A stretch of DNA of 64,000 nt from CAYWTS01 sp964461265 (lineage in GTDB: Bacteria > Bacteroidota > Ignavibacteria > Tepidaquicellales > OLB5), in the NCBI GenBank assembly GCA_964461265.1, contig CAYWTS010000005.1, forward strand, positions 1-64,000, given 5' to 3'. Below the pieces are notes generated by a model, which worked only from the letters and a program-made list of their open reading frames with translations, did no database searches and had not been told where the DNA came from. The translations under genes were made by a program, and so were the position numbers. Below are positions 43,926-53,555 of the stretch, one piece after another. Within the stretch, counting starts at the first letter, position 1, and every line of letters starts with the position of its first letter.

Positions 43926-44144
43926 TTAAATATTTTTTAAAAGTTCATCTGAACTGATTCTTGCCTGCCTTAAAATTAATTTCATTATCTCAGGTCTTAA
44001 ATCTTTATTGTGCATTGGCAAGGTTACTCTTAAGTTTCCTTTACGTAGTTGTAAATGACTACCTTTACTTCTGGTTTCAATAAATCCTAATCACTTTAAA
44101 GCTTTGAGAATTTCTTTAGGTTTCAGAATGGGTATCTTAGACAT
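43926..44144 (-). pseudogene. hicA: hicA toxin gene with in-frame TGA
   Basis: Start ATG at 44144 overlaps the hicB stop by 8 bp. The frame reads MSKIPILKPKEILKALK, then TGA (44093-44091), then LGFIETRSKGSHLQLRKGN ... LPMHNKDLRPEIMKLILRQA to TAA at 43928-43926. HicA mRNA interferases have Arg or Lys before LGF, so TGA most likely arose from CGA. Catalytic GSH is intact downstream, but the product would be a 17-residue peptide. The gene is probably inactivated. Confidence 0.8.
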
Positions 44145-44421
44145 AAATGTTCAAGTCAATGCGAATTTTCATGTTAAATCTTTCAATAATATCCTTTGAC
44201 CGTGTGAATAACGGATTTTCATCATTTGGTATTGGTCTAAGTATAGGAATATTACTTTCAATAGAATCTTCTAGGTATAGTTCAACAGCTTCCTTAAGAT
44301 TTGCTTTTGCTTCCTCTACGGTATCAGCGTCACTACCCACGTCTATATCAAGGCAAATAGCAGAATATCCGTCTTTCTCTTTAACTATGATACATTCAAA
44401 ATTAAAATTATAATTATCCAT
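44137..44421 (-). CDS. hicB: HicB-family antitoxin
   Basis: 94 aa from the ATG at 44421; a longer frame to 44517 overlaps the lipoprotein gene. The partial RNase H-like fold is typical (FECIIVKEKDGYSAICLDID, ADTVEEAKANLKEAVELYLE). HicB neutralises HicA by direct binding. The gene lies 4 bp after the lipoprotein gene and overlaps hicA, so the toxin-antitoxin module is embedded in the ccm operon. Confidence 0.82.
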   Translation of the reverse strand: MDNYNFNFECIIVKEKDGYSAICLDIDVGSDADTVEEAKANLKEAVELYLEDSIESNIPILRPIPNDENPLFTRSKDIIERFNMKIRIDLNIYV

Positions 44422-44425
44422 TTTA

Positions 44426-44905
44426 TTATTCCGGAATTTGCATTCCCATTGATTTATAAATTTCCTCAATCTGGGTCTTGTTTTGTTTAGCTTCGTCGTT
44501 ATTAGGGTCAAGCTCAAGAACTCTTCGGTATCTCTTCAAAGCGGGTCTGTATTTTTTCTTTGGTGAAAGGTTTGCCTCGAACATAAGGTAGTTTGCTGCT
44601 GCCATCTGTTTTTCGATGCAGACTTTTTTATCGGCATCCGATTTTGTTTTTTGGTATTTTGCATCAGCATCATCTGCTTCCTTTACCATTTGTTCTGCTT
44701 TCGTGTCACCTTTTACAGTATCATCCTGCATTGTTGAGTGGGGGTCCTGCTGAGAAAGGTTGCGGTGAATGGAATCATCCGGCATCTGCTGCTGATTCAT
44801 AGGCATTTGTTTATTCAGCATTTCCTTGGGTACTTCTTTAGTACATGAAATAAAAAATAATACCGCTGTAAATACCGATAAAAATGTTAATGTTTTCTTA
44901 TACAT
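44426..44905 (-). CDS. lipoprotein with TPR-like C-terminus, first gene of the ccm operon
   Basis: 159 aa. Lipobox at the end of the signal (LFFISC). A Met/Gln/Asp-rich low-complexity segment (about 25-75) precedes a TPR-like helical region (PALKRYRRVLELDPNNDEAKQNKTQIEEIY). TPR proteins (CcmI/NrfG) help cytochrome c maturation, so a similar role is possible, but no specific family is recognised. Confidence 0.65.
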   Translation of the reverse strand: MYKKTLTFLSVFTAVLFFISCTKEVPKEMLNKQMPMNQQQMPDDSIHRNLSQQDPHSTMQDDTVKGDTKAEQMVKEADDADAKYQKTKSDADKKVCIEKQMAAANYLMFEANLSPKKKYRPALKRYRRVLELDPNNDEAKQNKTQIEEIYKSMGMQIPE

Positions 44906-44944
44906 ATTATATATACTAATAGATTAATAGCAATAATAATTCCA

Positions 44945-44982
44945 AAAAAAGTGCATAATACAATGTATTTTTGCACTTTTTT
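44945..44982. terminator. strong A/T-flanked hairpin upstream of the lipoprotein gene
   Basis: AAAAAAGTGCA / TGCACTTTTTT outer stem with an inner AATAC / GTATT stem. It lies about 130 bp after the aminotransferase stop, after the first hairpin at 45058, and just before the lipoprotein gene at 44905. It may act as a second terminator in either direction. Confidence 0.65.
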
Positions 44983-45057
44983 ATAACTTGTGTCCTGATA
45001 GTCTACAAAATTATGGTTAATTACTCTACAATCAAAATGTGTCTTTATATTATAAAA

Positions 45058-45085
45058 GTAGGGAAAAGGCATGCCTTTTCCCTAC
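45058..45085 (-). terminator. 28-bp perfect palindrome after the aminotransferase gene
   Basis: The palindrome is GTAGGGAAAAGGCA and its exact complement, with the centre GCATGC. It is followed on the minus strand by TTTTATAAT. It lies about 30 bp after the stop at 45115, where a terminator is expected. The perfect symmetry could also be a protein-binding site. Confidence 0.65.
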
Positions 45086-45114
45086 AAATTAAATATTGAA
45101 TAATTAAAAACTTA

Positions 45115-46326
45115 TTACGGACTTACTACGCTTTCACTCCTCGATTCAACCAGCAATTGCTTAATAACTTTCGCCAATCTTTTAATACCTTCTTCGATTC
45201 TGTCCTCGTGTGAATTTGTAAAGTTAAGCCGCATAGTATTCAATCCGCCCCCTCCAATAAAGAATGTATCCCCTGGGACAAATGCAACGTTTTCTTTTAA
45301 TGCAAGCGGCAGGAGGTCACGGCAAGAGAGATTTTCAGGCAGTCTAGCCCATAAAAACATACCGCCATCGGGATTTGTGTGTGTTACCTCTTCGGGGAAA
45401 TGTCTTTTTATGGATTCAACCATCGCTTCTTTTTGCTTACTGTACGTGTGAATGATTTTTGCAATATGTTTATCGATATCATTATCTGTAAGATACTGGT
45501 GCAGCACACGCTGGCTGAACGAGCTTGAGTGCAGGTCAGCGGCCTGTTTAGAAATCACAATCTTTTCCATCAGGTTCTTCTGTGCATATATCCACCCGAT
45601 TCTGAAGCTTGGTGAAGCAACTTTAGAAAACGAGCCGGTAAGAATCACATTTTCTCTGTGAAAAGTTTTTATAGAAGGGAGATATTCGCCTTTAAATCTT
45701 AAATCATAATACGGGTCATCTTCAATAAAAATAGAGTTATTTCGGCTTAAAATTTCGGCAACTTCCTTTCGTTTTTGAAGTGTGTACGTGGTTCCTGTAG
45801 GATTTTGAAAATTAACCACAGAGTAATACAACTTAACCTGATTTTTGTTATATACATGTTCCAGTTCGGCAGTGTTTATCCCATCGTCTTCCAGCGTTAC
45901 GCTTTTAAAATCAGGTTCATAGAACGATATAGCCTGTATTGCGCCAAGATATCCCGGTCTTTCCATCACAACAGGTTCACCTTTGTTAAGGAAGGTTTTG
46001 CACAGCAGTGCAATCGCTTGTTGTGAGCCGCTTGTTATAAGAATTTCATCCGGTGTTACTTCAAGTCCTTTTTTCTCCTTATATCTTTTGCAGATAAATT
46101 CCCGCAGGGGAAGGTGTCCTTCGGTCGTACTGTACTGCAAAACATTTTTTCCGTCGGCTGAGAGCACTTTAACCGTAGCGTCGGATATTTCTTTTACCGG
46201 GAAAAAGTGAGGATTTGGAAGACCACCTGCAAACGAGATAACTTCCGGACTTTGTGTAAGCTTAAGTATTTCTCTTATAAAAGAGGCGGGAACCGATTTC
46301 ATCCTTTTTGCAAATAAATCGCTCAA
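45115..46326 (-). CDS. PLP-dependent aminotransferase, class I/II (2-aminoadipate/aromatic type)
   Basis: 403 aa, TTG start with AAAGGAA upstream. Motifs: VISFAGGLPNPHFFP near the start, YSTTEGHLPLREFI, PTGTTY, EDDPYYDLRF, and catalytic Lys in GSFSKVASPSFRIGW. This subgroup lacks the GntR domain of MocR regulators and includes LysN-like aminotransferases that generate 2-oxoacids. A link to the neighbouring 2-oxoacid oxidoreductases is plausible. Confidence 0.9.
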   Translation of the reverse strand: MSDLFAKRMKSVPASFIREILKLTQSPEVISFAGGLPNPHFFPVKEISDATVKVLSADGKNVLQYSTTEGHLPLREFICKRYKEKKGLEVTPDEILITSGSQQAIALLCKTFLNKGEPVVMERPGYLGAIQAISFYEPDFKSVTLEDDGINTAELEHVYNKNQVKLYYSVVNFQNPTGTTYTLQKRKEVAEILSRNNSIFIEDDPYYDLRFKGEYLPSIKTFHRENVILTGSFSKVASPSFRIGWIYAQKNLMEKIVISKQAADLHSSSFSQRVLHQYLTDNDIDKHIAKIIHTYSKQKEAMVESIKRHFPEEVTHTNPDGGMFLWARLPENLSCRDLLPLALKENVAFVPGDTFFIGGGGLNTMRLNFTNSHEDRIEEGIKRLAKVIKQLLVESRSESVVSP

Positions 46327-46363
46327 GGTAATGTTCCTTTCTTAAAAAAGATTTATGTTTTAG

Positions 46364-47356
46364 TTATTTAATAGAGTGAAGCGCCTTCATATAATTGGCT
46401 CTTTCGAAAGCGCCCGGATTTGCCACGCTCCTATGGCTCATACTTCCTCTCATCATATCCAGCGATTCGTATTCGTGCTCATTCATCCATAATTCCAGGT
46501 CTTTTAATATTGTTTTGATATAACCTATTCCGTTTTTATGAAGTGCCGCAAACATCTGGGTCACTTTTGCACCCGCCATAACCATTTTTAACACGTCCTC
46601 AGCTGTGTTGATACCGCTTGTTGCTGCAAGGTCGGCTTTAATACGTCCGTAAAGTATTGCTATCCACCTCAGCGGTAACCGCATCGATTGGCGATTGCTT
46701 AGTAATACATTTGGGATAACCTCGAGATTTTCAAGGTCAATATCAGGTTGGTAAAACCTGTTAAATAACACTAAACCATCTACATCGTGGTTATCTAACT
46801 GCCTTGCAAAACCTGCAAGTGAGCTGATATAAGGGCTGATTTTCATAGCTACAGGTATCTTAACAACGTTTTTCACGGAATCAAGTATATTCAGGTAAAT
46901 ATTTTCAATTTCCATGGAATACACATCCGGATTTGTAGCAAGCAGGTATACATTAAGTTCAATTGCATCTGCACCTGCTTCTTCTATTTTCTTTGCGTAT
47001 TCAGTCCATCCTCCCGTTGTTGAACCGTTTAAGCTCGCAATAACCGGAATAGATACTGCTTCCTTGGCTTTCCTGATATGTTCAAGATACTCGTCAGGAC
47101 CCAGGTGATATTCCGAAGCTTCGGGGAAATACGTTATTGCCTCGGCAAAGCTTTCGGTATGGGCTGTTGTGTGATGGAACAACTCGAACATTTCGTGCTC
47201 AATTTGTTCTTCGAACAATGAATACAATACTACTGCAGATGCACCTGCATCTTCCATTAGTTTTATATTTTGTAAATCGTGCGAAAGCGGTGAAGCTGAA
47301 GGGATTATCGGATTTTTCAGCTTCAAGCCCAGATATGTAGTATTTAGATCTGTCAT
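46364..47356 (-). CDS. dihydroorotate-dehydrogenase-like flavoprotein
   Basis: 330 aa TIM-barrel flavoprotein: LGLKLKNPIIPSASPLSHD, VIASLNGSTTGGW, AIELNVYLLATNP, MKISPY, and a phosphate-binding end (TSGINTAEDVLKMVMAGA). It resembles class 1 dihydroorotate dehydrogenase but is a divergent branch often called DHOD-like. It starts 14 bp after the PFOR gene ends and is presumably co-transcribed. Substrate unknown. Confidence 0.82.
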   Translation of the reverse strand: MTDLNTTYLGLKLKNPIIPSASPLSHDLQNIKLMEDAGASAVVLYSLFEEQIEHEMFELFHHTTAHTESFAEAITYFPEASEYHLGPDEYLEHIRKAKEAVSIPVIASLNGSTTGGWTEYAKKIEEAGADAIELNVYLLATNPDVYSMEIENIYLNILDSVKNVVKIPVAMKISPYISSLAGFARQLDNHDVDGLVLFNRFYQPDIDLENLEVIPNVLLSNRQSMRLPLRWIAILYGRIKADLAATSGINTAEDVLKMVMAGAKVTQMFAALHKNGIGYIKTILKDLELWMNEHEYESLDMMRGSMSHRSVANPGAFERANYMKALHSIK

Positions 47357-47370
47357 TTGAAAGTAAATAA

Positions 47371-50300
47371 TTAAGCTTCTTTGTGTGCAAGTTTTTGTAT
47401 TGCCCCTTCGTAATCTTCCGCAAGGTCTTCATACATTTGCCATCTTCTGTCAACATCCTGCTGTGCAAGTTCAATAAGCTTTTTGGCATTATCCGGGTGG
47501 CTTTTTGTTAACATCTTGTACCTCGTTTCCATGTAAGCGTAGTCTATGAGTTTTATTTTTGGCGGTTTAGAATCGAGTTTGAACGGATTCTGGTTCTGGT
47601 CAAAGAGTGCAGGATTGAACCTGAACAGTGGCCAGTAACCCGATTCAACAGCAGCTTTCTGATTATTCAAACCTGTACGCATATTGATGCCGTGAGCAAT
47701 ACAATGACTGTAAGCTATAATTATTGAGGGACCGTCAAATGCTTCAGCTTCCAGGAAGGCGCGTAAGGTCTGGGTATCATTAGCCCCTAATGCCACTCTT
47801 GCAACGAATGCATTACCATAAGTTACAGCAATTAAGCCGAGGTCTTTTTTGGACTCAGGTTTGCCCGCAGCTGCAAATTTTGCTACCGCAGCACGAGGTG
47901 TTGACTTGGAACACTGCCCGCCTGTATTTGAATATACTTCTGTATCCAAAACAAGCAGGTTAACATTTTTCCCTGACTGCAGAACATGGTCTAAGCCGCC
48001 ATATCCTATATCATAAGCCCAGCCGTCACCGCCGACAATCCAAACCGATTTTTTAACTAAGTAATCAGCAATTGTCAGTAATCTTATGGCTTCGGGAGAT
48101 TTTATGTTTTCAAGTTTCTTCTTTAACTCTGCAACTCTTTCACGCTGTTCATAAATACCTGCTTCGTCGTTTTGTTCTGCGTTTAATATATCATCAGTAA
48201 GTTTTGCACCAACCTGGGGAGCTAATAGTTTAATAAGTTCTTTAGCATGTTCATTATGCTTATCAATTGCGAGCCTGAATCCAAGACCGAATTCGGCATT
48301 GTCTTCAAAAAGTGAATTTGACCAGGTCGGACCCTTACCTTCTTTATTAATAGCCCAGGGTGCGGTGGGCAGGTTGCCCCCGTAAATAGATGAGCATCCT
48401 GTGGCATTGGCAATTAGGGCTCTATCGCCGAATAATTGTGTAAGCAGCTTTACATAAGGAGTTTCTCCGCAGCCTGCGCATGCACCTGAAAATTCGAATA
48501 AAGGTTCCAGAAACTGTGAATCTTTTACTGATGATAAATTAAGCTTCCGCCTATCTATTTCGGGAATTTTTAGGAAAAATGCAAAGTTTTCACGTTCGGT
48601 TTCACGCAAAGGGATTTGCGGTACCATATTCAAAGCTTTTAATCTTGTTTCCTTTTTATTCTTCACCGGACATACTTCAGCACAGATAGCGCATCCTGTG
48701 CAGTCTTCAACTGCGACCTGCAAACTGTAAAGCAATCCTTCACCAAATTCCCTGCCTTTAAATTTAGTTGATTTGAATGTTTCTGGATTACCGATTAGTA
48801 ATTTTTCATCGTATACTTTTGCTCTTATTGCTGCATGCGGACAAACTATTACACACTTATTGCATTGAATACATATATCGGGATCCCAAACGGGTACCTC
48901 AAGAGCAATATTCCGTTTTTCCCACATTGATGTAGCAGATGGAAATGTGCCGTCGGCAGGCATCGAACTTACCGGTATTTTATCGCCTTTTCCGGCAATT
49001 ATAAGTGAAAGTACGTTTTTTACAAATTCCGGTGCTTTATCTGAAACGGGTGGTTTAAGCTGTAACGTGCTTGTTACTTTTTCGGGCACTTCGATTTCAT
49101 GCAGATTAGCTAGAGTCTTATCGACTGACTCAAAATTCATTTGTACAATTTTTTCGCCTTTTGAACCGTAGGTTTTTCTTATTGCATTTTTAATCTTTTC
49201 GATTGCCTGGTCTTTAGGTATTATATTCGAAATTGCAAAGAAACATGTCTGCATAATTGAATTAATTCTGGCACCCATGCCCGTTTCTTCCGCAACTTTA
49301 TATGCATCGATTGCAAAGACCTTAATCTTTTTATTTAATATTTCTTTCTGTATCTGTTCAGGAAACGAATCCCATACTTTTTCTTTTGGCATCTGTGTAT
49401 TAAGCAGGAAAGTTGCTCCCTCTTCAGCATCTTCAAGCATGTTCATCGATTCCAGGAATACCTGCTGATGACATGCTATGAAATTAGCTTTCGAAATTAA
49501 GTAAGTCGATTTAATCGGTCTCGGACCGAATCTGAGGTGTGAAATAGTCATAGAGCCCGATTTCTTCGAATCATATACAAAATAACCCTGTGCATAATTA
49601 TCGGTTTCTTCGCCAATTATTTTGATTGAATTTTTATTAGCACCAACTGTTCCATCAGCTCCGAGTCCATAAAATTTTCCCCGGAATGTTTCATGCGGCT
49701 CAATTGAAAAGAAGGGGTCATAATCGAGGCTTGTCTTAGTAACATCATCATTAATACCAACGGTGAAATGATTTTTGGGCTCATTCCTGTTTAACTCGTC
49801 GAATACAGCTTTCACCATTGCGGGTGTAAACTCCTTTGATGATAATCCGTACCTGCCGCCAATAATTTTAGGATAATTTTTTAGCGGAAGTTTACCGGTT
49901 AAATAGGTTTCTGATATAGCATTAACTATATCGAGATACATAGGTTCTCCCGCCGAACCAGGTTCTTTTGTTCTGTCAAGAACTGCTATTGATTTTACAG
50001 TATCAGGGAGTGCATCTATGAAATGCTTTATTGAAAAGGGCCTGTAAAGCCTGACCTTTATTAAACCGACTTTTTCGCCTTTATCAACGAAATATTCAAC
50101 CGTTTCTTCAGCAGTTTCGGCACCAGAACCCATAATTACAATTACACGTTCTGCTTCAGGATGTCCTGCATAATCAAAAAGGCGGTATCTCCGTCCTGTG
50201 ACTTTCTCAAATTTATCCATAGCTTTCTGTACTATACCGGGGCAGGCAATGTAGTACTTATTAACTGTTTCCCTCCCCTGGAAGTAAACATCCGGATTTT

Positions 50301-50958
50301 GAGCAGTTCCCCTTATGAACGGATTATCGGGAGACATTGCTCTTTTTCTGTGAGCAATAATCATCTCTTCATCTATCAATTCTTTCATTTCTTCCCGGGA
50401 AAGCTGGTCTATTTTCATCACTTCGTGTGATGTTCTGAACCCGTCGAAGAAATGAAGGAATGGAATCCTGCTTTCAAGTGATGAAAGCTGTGCTATAAGC
50501 GCGAAGTCCATAACTTCCTGTACGGAATTGGAAGCAATTAATGCAAACCCGGTGGTTCGGGTTGCCATAACGTCGCTGTGGTCGCCAAATATCGAAAGTG
50601 CCTGTGCAGCTATTGAGCGTGCAGAAACATGAAATGCCGTAGGGGTAAGTTCACCGGCAATTTTAAACATGTTTGGTATCATTAAAAGCAAGCCTTGTGA
50701 TGCGGTAAATGTAGTTGTGAGTGCTCCCGATTGCAACGAACCATGAACAGCACCCGAGGCACCGCCTTCGCTCTGCATTTCTATTACTGTTGGGACAATA
50801 CCCCAAAGGTTCTTTTTCTCTTCTGCAGCCCATGCATCACACCATTCACCCATATTTGATGAGGGTGTTATCGGATATATTGCACAGACTTCATTCAGGT
50901 GATAAGCTGTATAAGCAGCAGCTTCGTTACCGTCTATTGTTACTTTTACTTTTTCCAA
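47371..50958 (-). CDS. nifJ: pyruvate:ferredoxin (flavodoxin) oxidoreductase
   Basis: 1195 aa, the full length of homodimeric PFOR; TTG start. Domain order: alpha (AYHLNEVCAIYPITPSS), gamma (FGLGADGTVGANKNSIK), ferredoxin inserts (CIQCNKCVIVCPH and CTGCAICAEVCP), then the TPP/beta domain (ACAGCGETPYVKL, ATGCSSIYGGNLP, GGDGWAYDIGYGGLDH). It converts pyruvate and CoA to acetyl-CoA, CO2 and reduced ferredoxin. No separate promoter was recognised. Confidence 0.96.
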   Translation of the reverse strand: MEKVKVTIDGNEAAAYTAYHLNEVCAIYPITPSSNMGEWCDAWAAEEKKNLWGIVPTVIEMQSEGGASGAVHGSLQSGALTTTFTASQGLLLMIPNMFKIAGELTPTAFHVSARSIAAQALSIFGDHSDVMATRTTGFALIASNSVQEVMDFALIAQLSSLESRIPFLHFFDGFRTSHEVMKIDQLSREEMKELIDEEMIIAHRKRAMSPDNPFIRGTAQNPDVYFQGRETVNKYYIACPGIVQKAMDKFEKVTGRRYRLFDYAGHPEAERVIVIMGSGAETAEETVEYFVDKGEKVGLIKVRLYRPFSIKHFIDALPDTVKSIAVLDRTKEPGSAGEPMYLDIVNAISETYLTGKLPLKNYPKIIGGRYGLSSKEFTPAMVKAVFDELNRNEPKNHFTVGINDDVTKTSLDYDPFFSIEPHETFRGKFYGLGADGTVGANKNSIKIIGEETDNYAQGYFVYDSKKSGSMTISHLRFGPRPIKSTYLISKANFIACHQQVFLESMNMLEDAEEGATFLLNTQMPKEKVWDSFPEQIQKEILNKKIKVFAIDAYKVAEETGMGARINSIMQTCFFAISNIIPKDQAIEKIKNAIRKTYGSKGEKIVQMNFESVDKTLANLHEIEVPEKVTSTLQLKPPVSDKAPEFVKNVLSLIIAGKGDKIPVSSMPADGTFPSATSMWEKRNIALEVPVWDPDICIQCNKCVIVCPHAAIRAKVYDEKLLIGNPETFKSTKFKGREFGEGLLYSLQVAVEDCTGCAICAEVCPVKNKKETRLKALNMVPQIPLRETERENFAFFLKIPEIDRRKLNLSSVKDSQFLEPLFEFSGACAGCGETPYVKLLTQLFGDRALIANATGCSSIYGGNLPTAPWAINKEGKGPTWSNSLFEDNAEFGLGFRLAIDKHNEHAKELIKLLAPQVGAKLTDDILNAEQNDEAGIYEQRERVAELKKKLENIKSPEAIRLLTIADYLVKKSVWIVGGDGWAYDIGYGGLDHVLQSGKNVNLLVLDTEVYSNTGGQCSKSTPRAAVAKFAAAGKPESKKDLGLIAVTYGNAFVARVALGANDTQTLRAFLEAEAFDGPSIIIAYSHCIAHGINMRTGLNNQKAAVESGYWPLFRFNPALFDQNQNPFKLDSKPPKIKLIDYAYMETRYKMLTKSHPDNAKKLIELAQQDVDRRWQMYEDLAEDYEGAIQKLAHKEA

Positions 50959-51067
50959 TGTTAGCTCTAATATTTTACTCGTATCTTTTCCGTAAAAGGA
51001 ATATGAGGCGAGGGTTGATTTAGTTAAATTTTAAAAAAACATATTGCAGTTTGCATGGATTAAAAGT

Positions 51068-51622
51068 TCAGGCTTCGACAACTATTTTTTTCATCAGGTC
51101 TCGGCCTAGCTCAAGTGCCTGTCTGTTCAAAGGTAATAAATTATGGTATCTTTCAGGCAGAACTTTTTTCAGTGCTTCAATAATCGAGTCGAATGATACT
51201 ACAGGTTTGCGTTCAAGGTATGAACCCAGCAGTATCATGTTTGTAATTTTTGTATTATTTAATTTATTTGCCTCTTCAGCTGCTGGAATAGGGTATAATT
51301 CTATATCTTTCCTGTCACTTGCCTGAAGGATATTTGTTGATTCATAAATCACAATTCCGCCCGGTTTTGTTTTGGGTCCGAATTTTTCCATAGAAGGCTG
51401 GTTAAGAACTATCGATGAATCGAACACCGATATAATCGGAGAACTGATTGGCTTGTCCGATAGTATGGTTATACAATTAGCAGTTCCACCGCGCATTTCG
51501 GGACCGTATGAAGGCATCCACGATACTTCTTTACCCTCAACAAGTGCAGCATATGCAAGTGTTTGTCCCATAGAAAGTACACCCTGACCGCCAAATCCTG
51601 CTATAATAATTTCTTCAGTCAT
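51068..51622 (-). CDS. 2-oxoacid:ferredoxin oxidoreductase gamma subunit
   Basis: 184 aa. Typical gamma fold: IIAGFGGQGVLSMGQTLAYAA, SWMPSYGPEMRGGTANC and GSYLERKPVV. It lies 2 bp after the beta subunit gene. Together with alpha, beta and a ferredoxin subunit it forms a four-part KOR/VOR enzyme. Confidence 0.92.
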   Translation of the reverse strand: MTEEIIIAGFGGQGVLSMGQTLAYAALVEGKEVSWMPSYGPEMRGGTANCITILSDKPISSPIISVFDSSIVLNQPSMEKFGPKTKPGGIVIYESTNILQASDRKDIELYPIPAAEEANKLNNTKITNMILLGSYLERKPVVSFDSIIEALKKVLPERYHNLLPLNRQALELGRDLMKKIVVEA

Positions 51623-51624
51623 CT

Positions 51625-52485
51625 TTATACAACTCCTTCCTCTACTACAAGGTTTTTTAAGTCTTCCTGTTTAGGAACTTTTAAGTCGCCAAGCGGATAG
51701 TATTTAATCATTTCTTTGTTAATAAAATCGTTGGTTTCAAGCGGTGTCATTTTCCAGTTAGAAGGACAATTGGAAACGATTTCTATAAGGCATGTTCCTT
51801 TATTAAGCTGCTGGTATTTGAATGCATTCATTAAAGCTTTCTTAGCTTTCCTGACATTACTTGCTGTATGCACCGATTGTCTTGTAACATAGAATGAACC
51901 AGGCAGGGTTGCTACAACATCAGATATCTTTAAAGGAAAACCCTGCCAGCTTACATCTCTTCCATAGGGAGATGTTGTTGTTTTCATCCCGGGCAGGGTA
52001 GTAGGTGCCATTTGTCCGCTTGTCATGCCATAGACTGCATTGTTAATAAATATTATCAAAAAATTTTCACCGCGGTTTGCAGCGTGAATTGTTTCAGCTG
52101 TACCGATTGCTGCAAGGTCACCATCTCCCTGATAGGTGAATACATATCTGTCGGGAAGTACTCTTTTAATACCGGTTGCAACAGCACATGCTCTGCCATG
52201 GGCTGCTTCCTGCATATCTATATCAAGGTAATCGTATGCGAATACCGCACATCCTACAGGTGCAACGCCAATAACCTTATCCTGTATATCGAGTTCCTGG
52301 AAACATTCACCAAGTAGTTTATGGACTGTGCTGTGGCCGCAGCCGGGGCAATAATGCATTTTTAATTCGGTGAGCGTGAAGGGTCTTTCGTAAATTAGTT
52401 CCCAGTCATTCCATTCCTGTTCGCATTCAGGAATTACTGTTTCGGCTCCGCTTTTGATTTCAGTTACCGGTTCTTTTTCAGCCAT
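51625..52485 (-). CDS. 2-oxoacid:ferredoxin oxidoreductase beta subunit (TPP)
   Basis: 286 aa. TPP site: YCPGCGHSTVHKLLGE, GDGDLAAIGTAE, NNAVYGMTSGQMAPTT. These residues bind thiamine diphosphate and contribute to catalysis. The C-terminal region has further family positions (CLIEIVSNCPSNW). 5 bp downstream of the alpha gene. Confidence 0.93.
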   Translation of the reverse strand: MAEKEPVTEIKSGAETVIPECEQEWNDWELIYERPFTLTELKMHYCPGCGHSTVHKLLGECFQELDIQDKVIGVAPVGCAVFAYDYLDIDMQEAAHGRACAVATGIKRVLPDRYVFTYQGDGDLAAIGTAETIHAANRGENFLIIFINNAVYGMTSGQMAPTTLPGMKTTTSPYGRDVSWQGFPLKISDVVATLPGSFYVTRQSVHTASNVRKAKKALMNAFKYQQLNKGTCLIEIVSNCPSNWKMTPLETNDFINKEMIKYYPLGDLKVPKQEDLKNLVVEEGVV

Positions 52486-52490
52486 TGTTT

Positions 52491-53555
52491 TTATAATTGA
52501 TTAATAAATTTTTCGAAATTGTTTAGTACTTCCTCGGGACTTGGAATAATACCTCCCATCCGTCCATAGTAACTAACAGGTATTTTTCCATTTACACCGA
52601 GTTTTACATCATCCACCATTTGTCCGGCGTTTAGTTCAAGTGTCATAGCAGCCTTTATTTTACCTTCTGATAATGCTTTTAACCTGTCATATGGGAAGGG
52701 GTATAAAGTAATAGGCCTGAGCAATCCTGTTTTAATTCCTTTTTCTCTTGCAAGTTCAACGGTTTTATGTGCAATTCTTGCCGAAAGTCCATAAGCCACA
52801 AGCAGGTATTCGGCATCTTCGGTTTGAATCTCCTGGTACCTTACTTCGTTAGCTTCCATTTCCCTGTATTTTTTCTGAAGCTGTAAATTTATTTCTTCCA
52901 TTCTTTCGGGCTGGATGAAAAGCGAAGTAATTATATTTCTTTGCCTGTATGGTGATTTTCCAACGGTTGTCCAGTGCTTATGCTCTTTTTTCAGTTCCTT
53001 ATTTGTAAATATTACCTTTTCCATCATTTGCCCGATTGCACCATCTGAAAGCAGCATAACAGGATTGCGGTATTTTTCAGCAAGTTCGAATCCAAGGAAA
53101 ACAAAGTCAGCCATTTCCTGTACGGATGAAGGGGCTAAAACAAGCAGATGGTAATCACCGTGCCCCCCTCCCTTAGTAGCTTGAAAATAATCGCCTTGAG
53201 AAGGCTGAATTGTGCCTAATCCAGGTCCGCCTCTATTAACGTTGCATAAAAGACATGGAAGCTGTGCGGCTGAAATATAAGATAACCCCTCCTGCATAAG
53301 GCTGATTCCCGGTGAGGAGGAGGTAGTCATTACTCTTGCACCTGCACCTGCCGCACCGTATATCATATTAATAGCGGCAACTTCACTTTCTGCCTGGAAT
53401 GCAAGCCCTCCGCGTTTAGGCATTTCCCTTGCAAGGTATTCCAGAACTTCTGATTGCGGTGTTATTGGGTAACCGAAATATGCATCACACTTAGCCCTTA
53501 TAGCTGCCTCGGCAAGGGCTTCGTTGCCTTTCATTAATCTGATTTCCTGTTCCAT
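52491..53555 (-). CDS. 2-oxoacid:ferredoxin oxidoreductase alpha subunit (VorB/KorA type)
   Basis: 354 aa. Pyrimidine-binding domain: MKGNEALAEAAIRAKCDAYFGYPITPQSEV, ESEVAAINMIYGAAGAGA, TTSSSPGISLM. The short alpha with this start is the 3-methyl-2-oxobutanoate / 2-oxoglutarate class; substrate cannot be decided by reading. Its start overlaps the ferredoxin subunit stop (TAATG). Confidence 0.9.
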   Translation of the reverse strand: MEQEIRLMKGNEALAEAAIRAKCDAYFGYPITPQSEVLEYLAREMPKRGGLAFQAESEVAAINMIYGAAGAGARVMTTSSSPGISLMQEGLSYISAAQLPCLLCNVNRGGPGLGTIQPSQGDYFQATKGGGHGDYHLLVLAPSSVQEMADFVFLGFELAEKYRNPVMLLSDGAIGQMMEKVIFTNKELKKEHKHWTTVGKSPYRQRNIITSLFIQPERMEEINLQLQKKYREMEANEVRYQEIQTEDAEYLLVAYGLSARIAHKTVELAREKGIKTGLLRPITLYPFPYDRLKALSEGKIKAAMTLELNAGQMVDDVKLGVNGKIPVSYYGRMGGIIPSPEEVLNNFEKFINQL

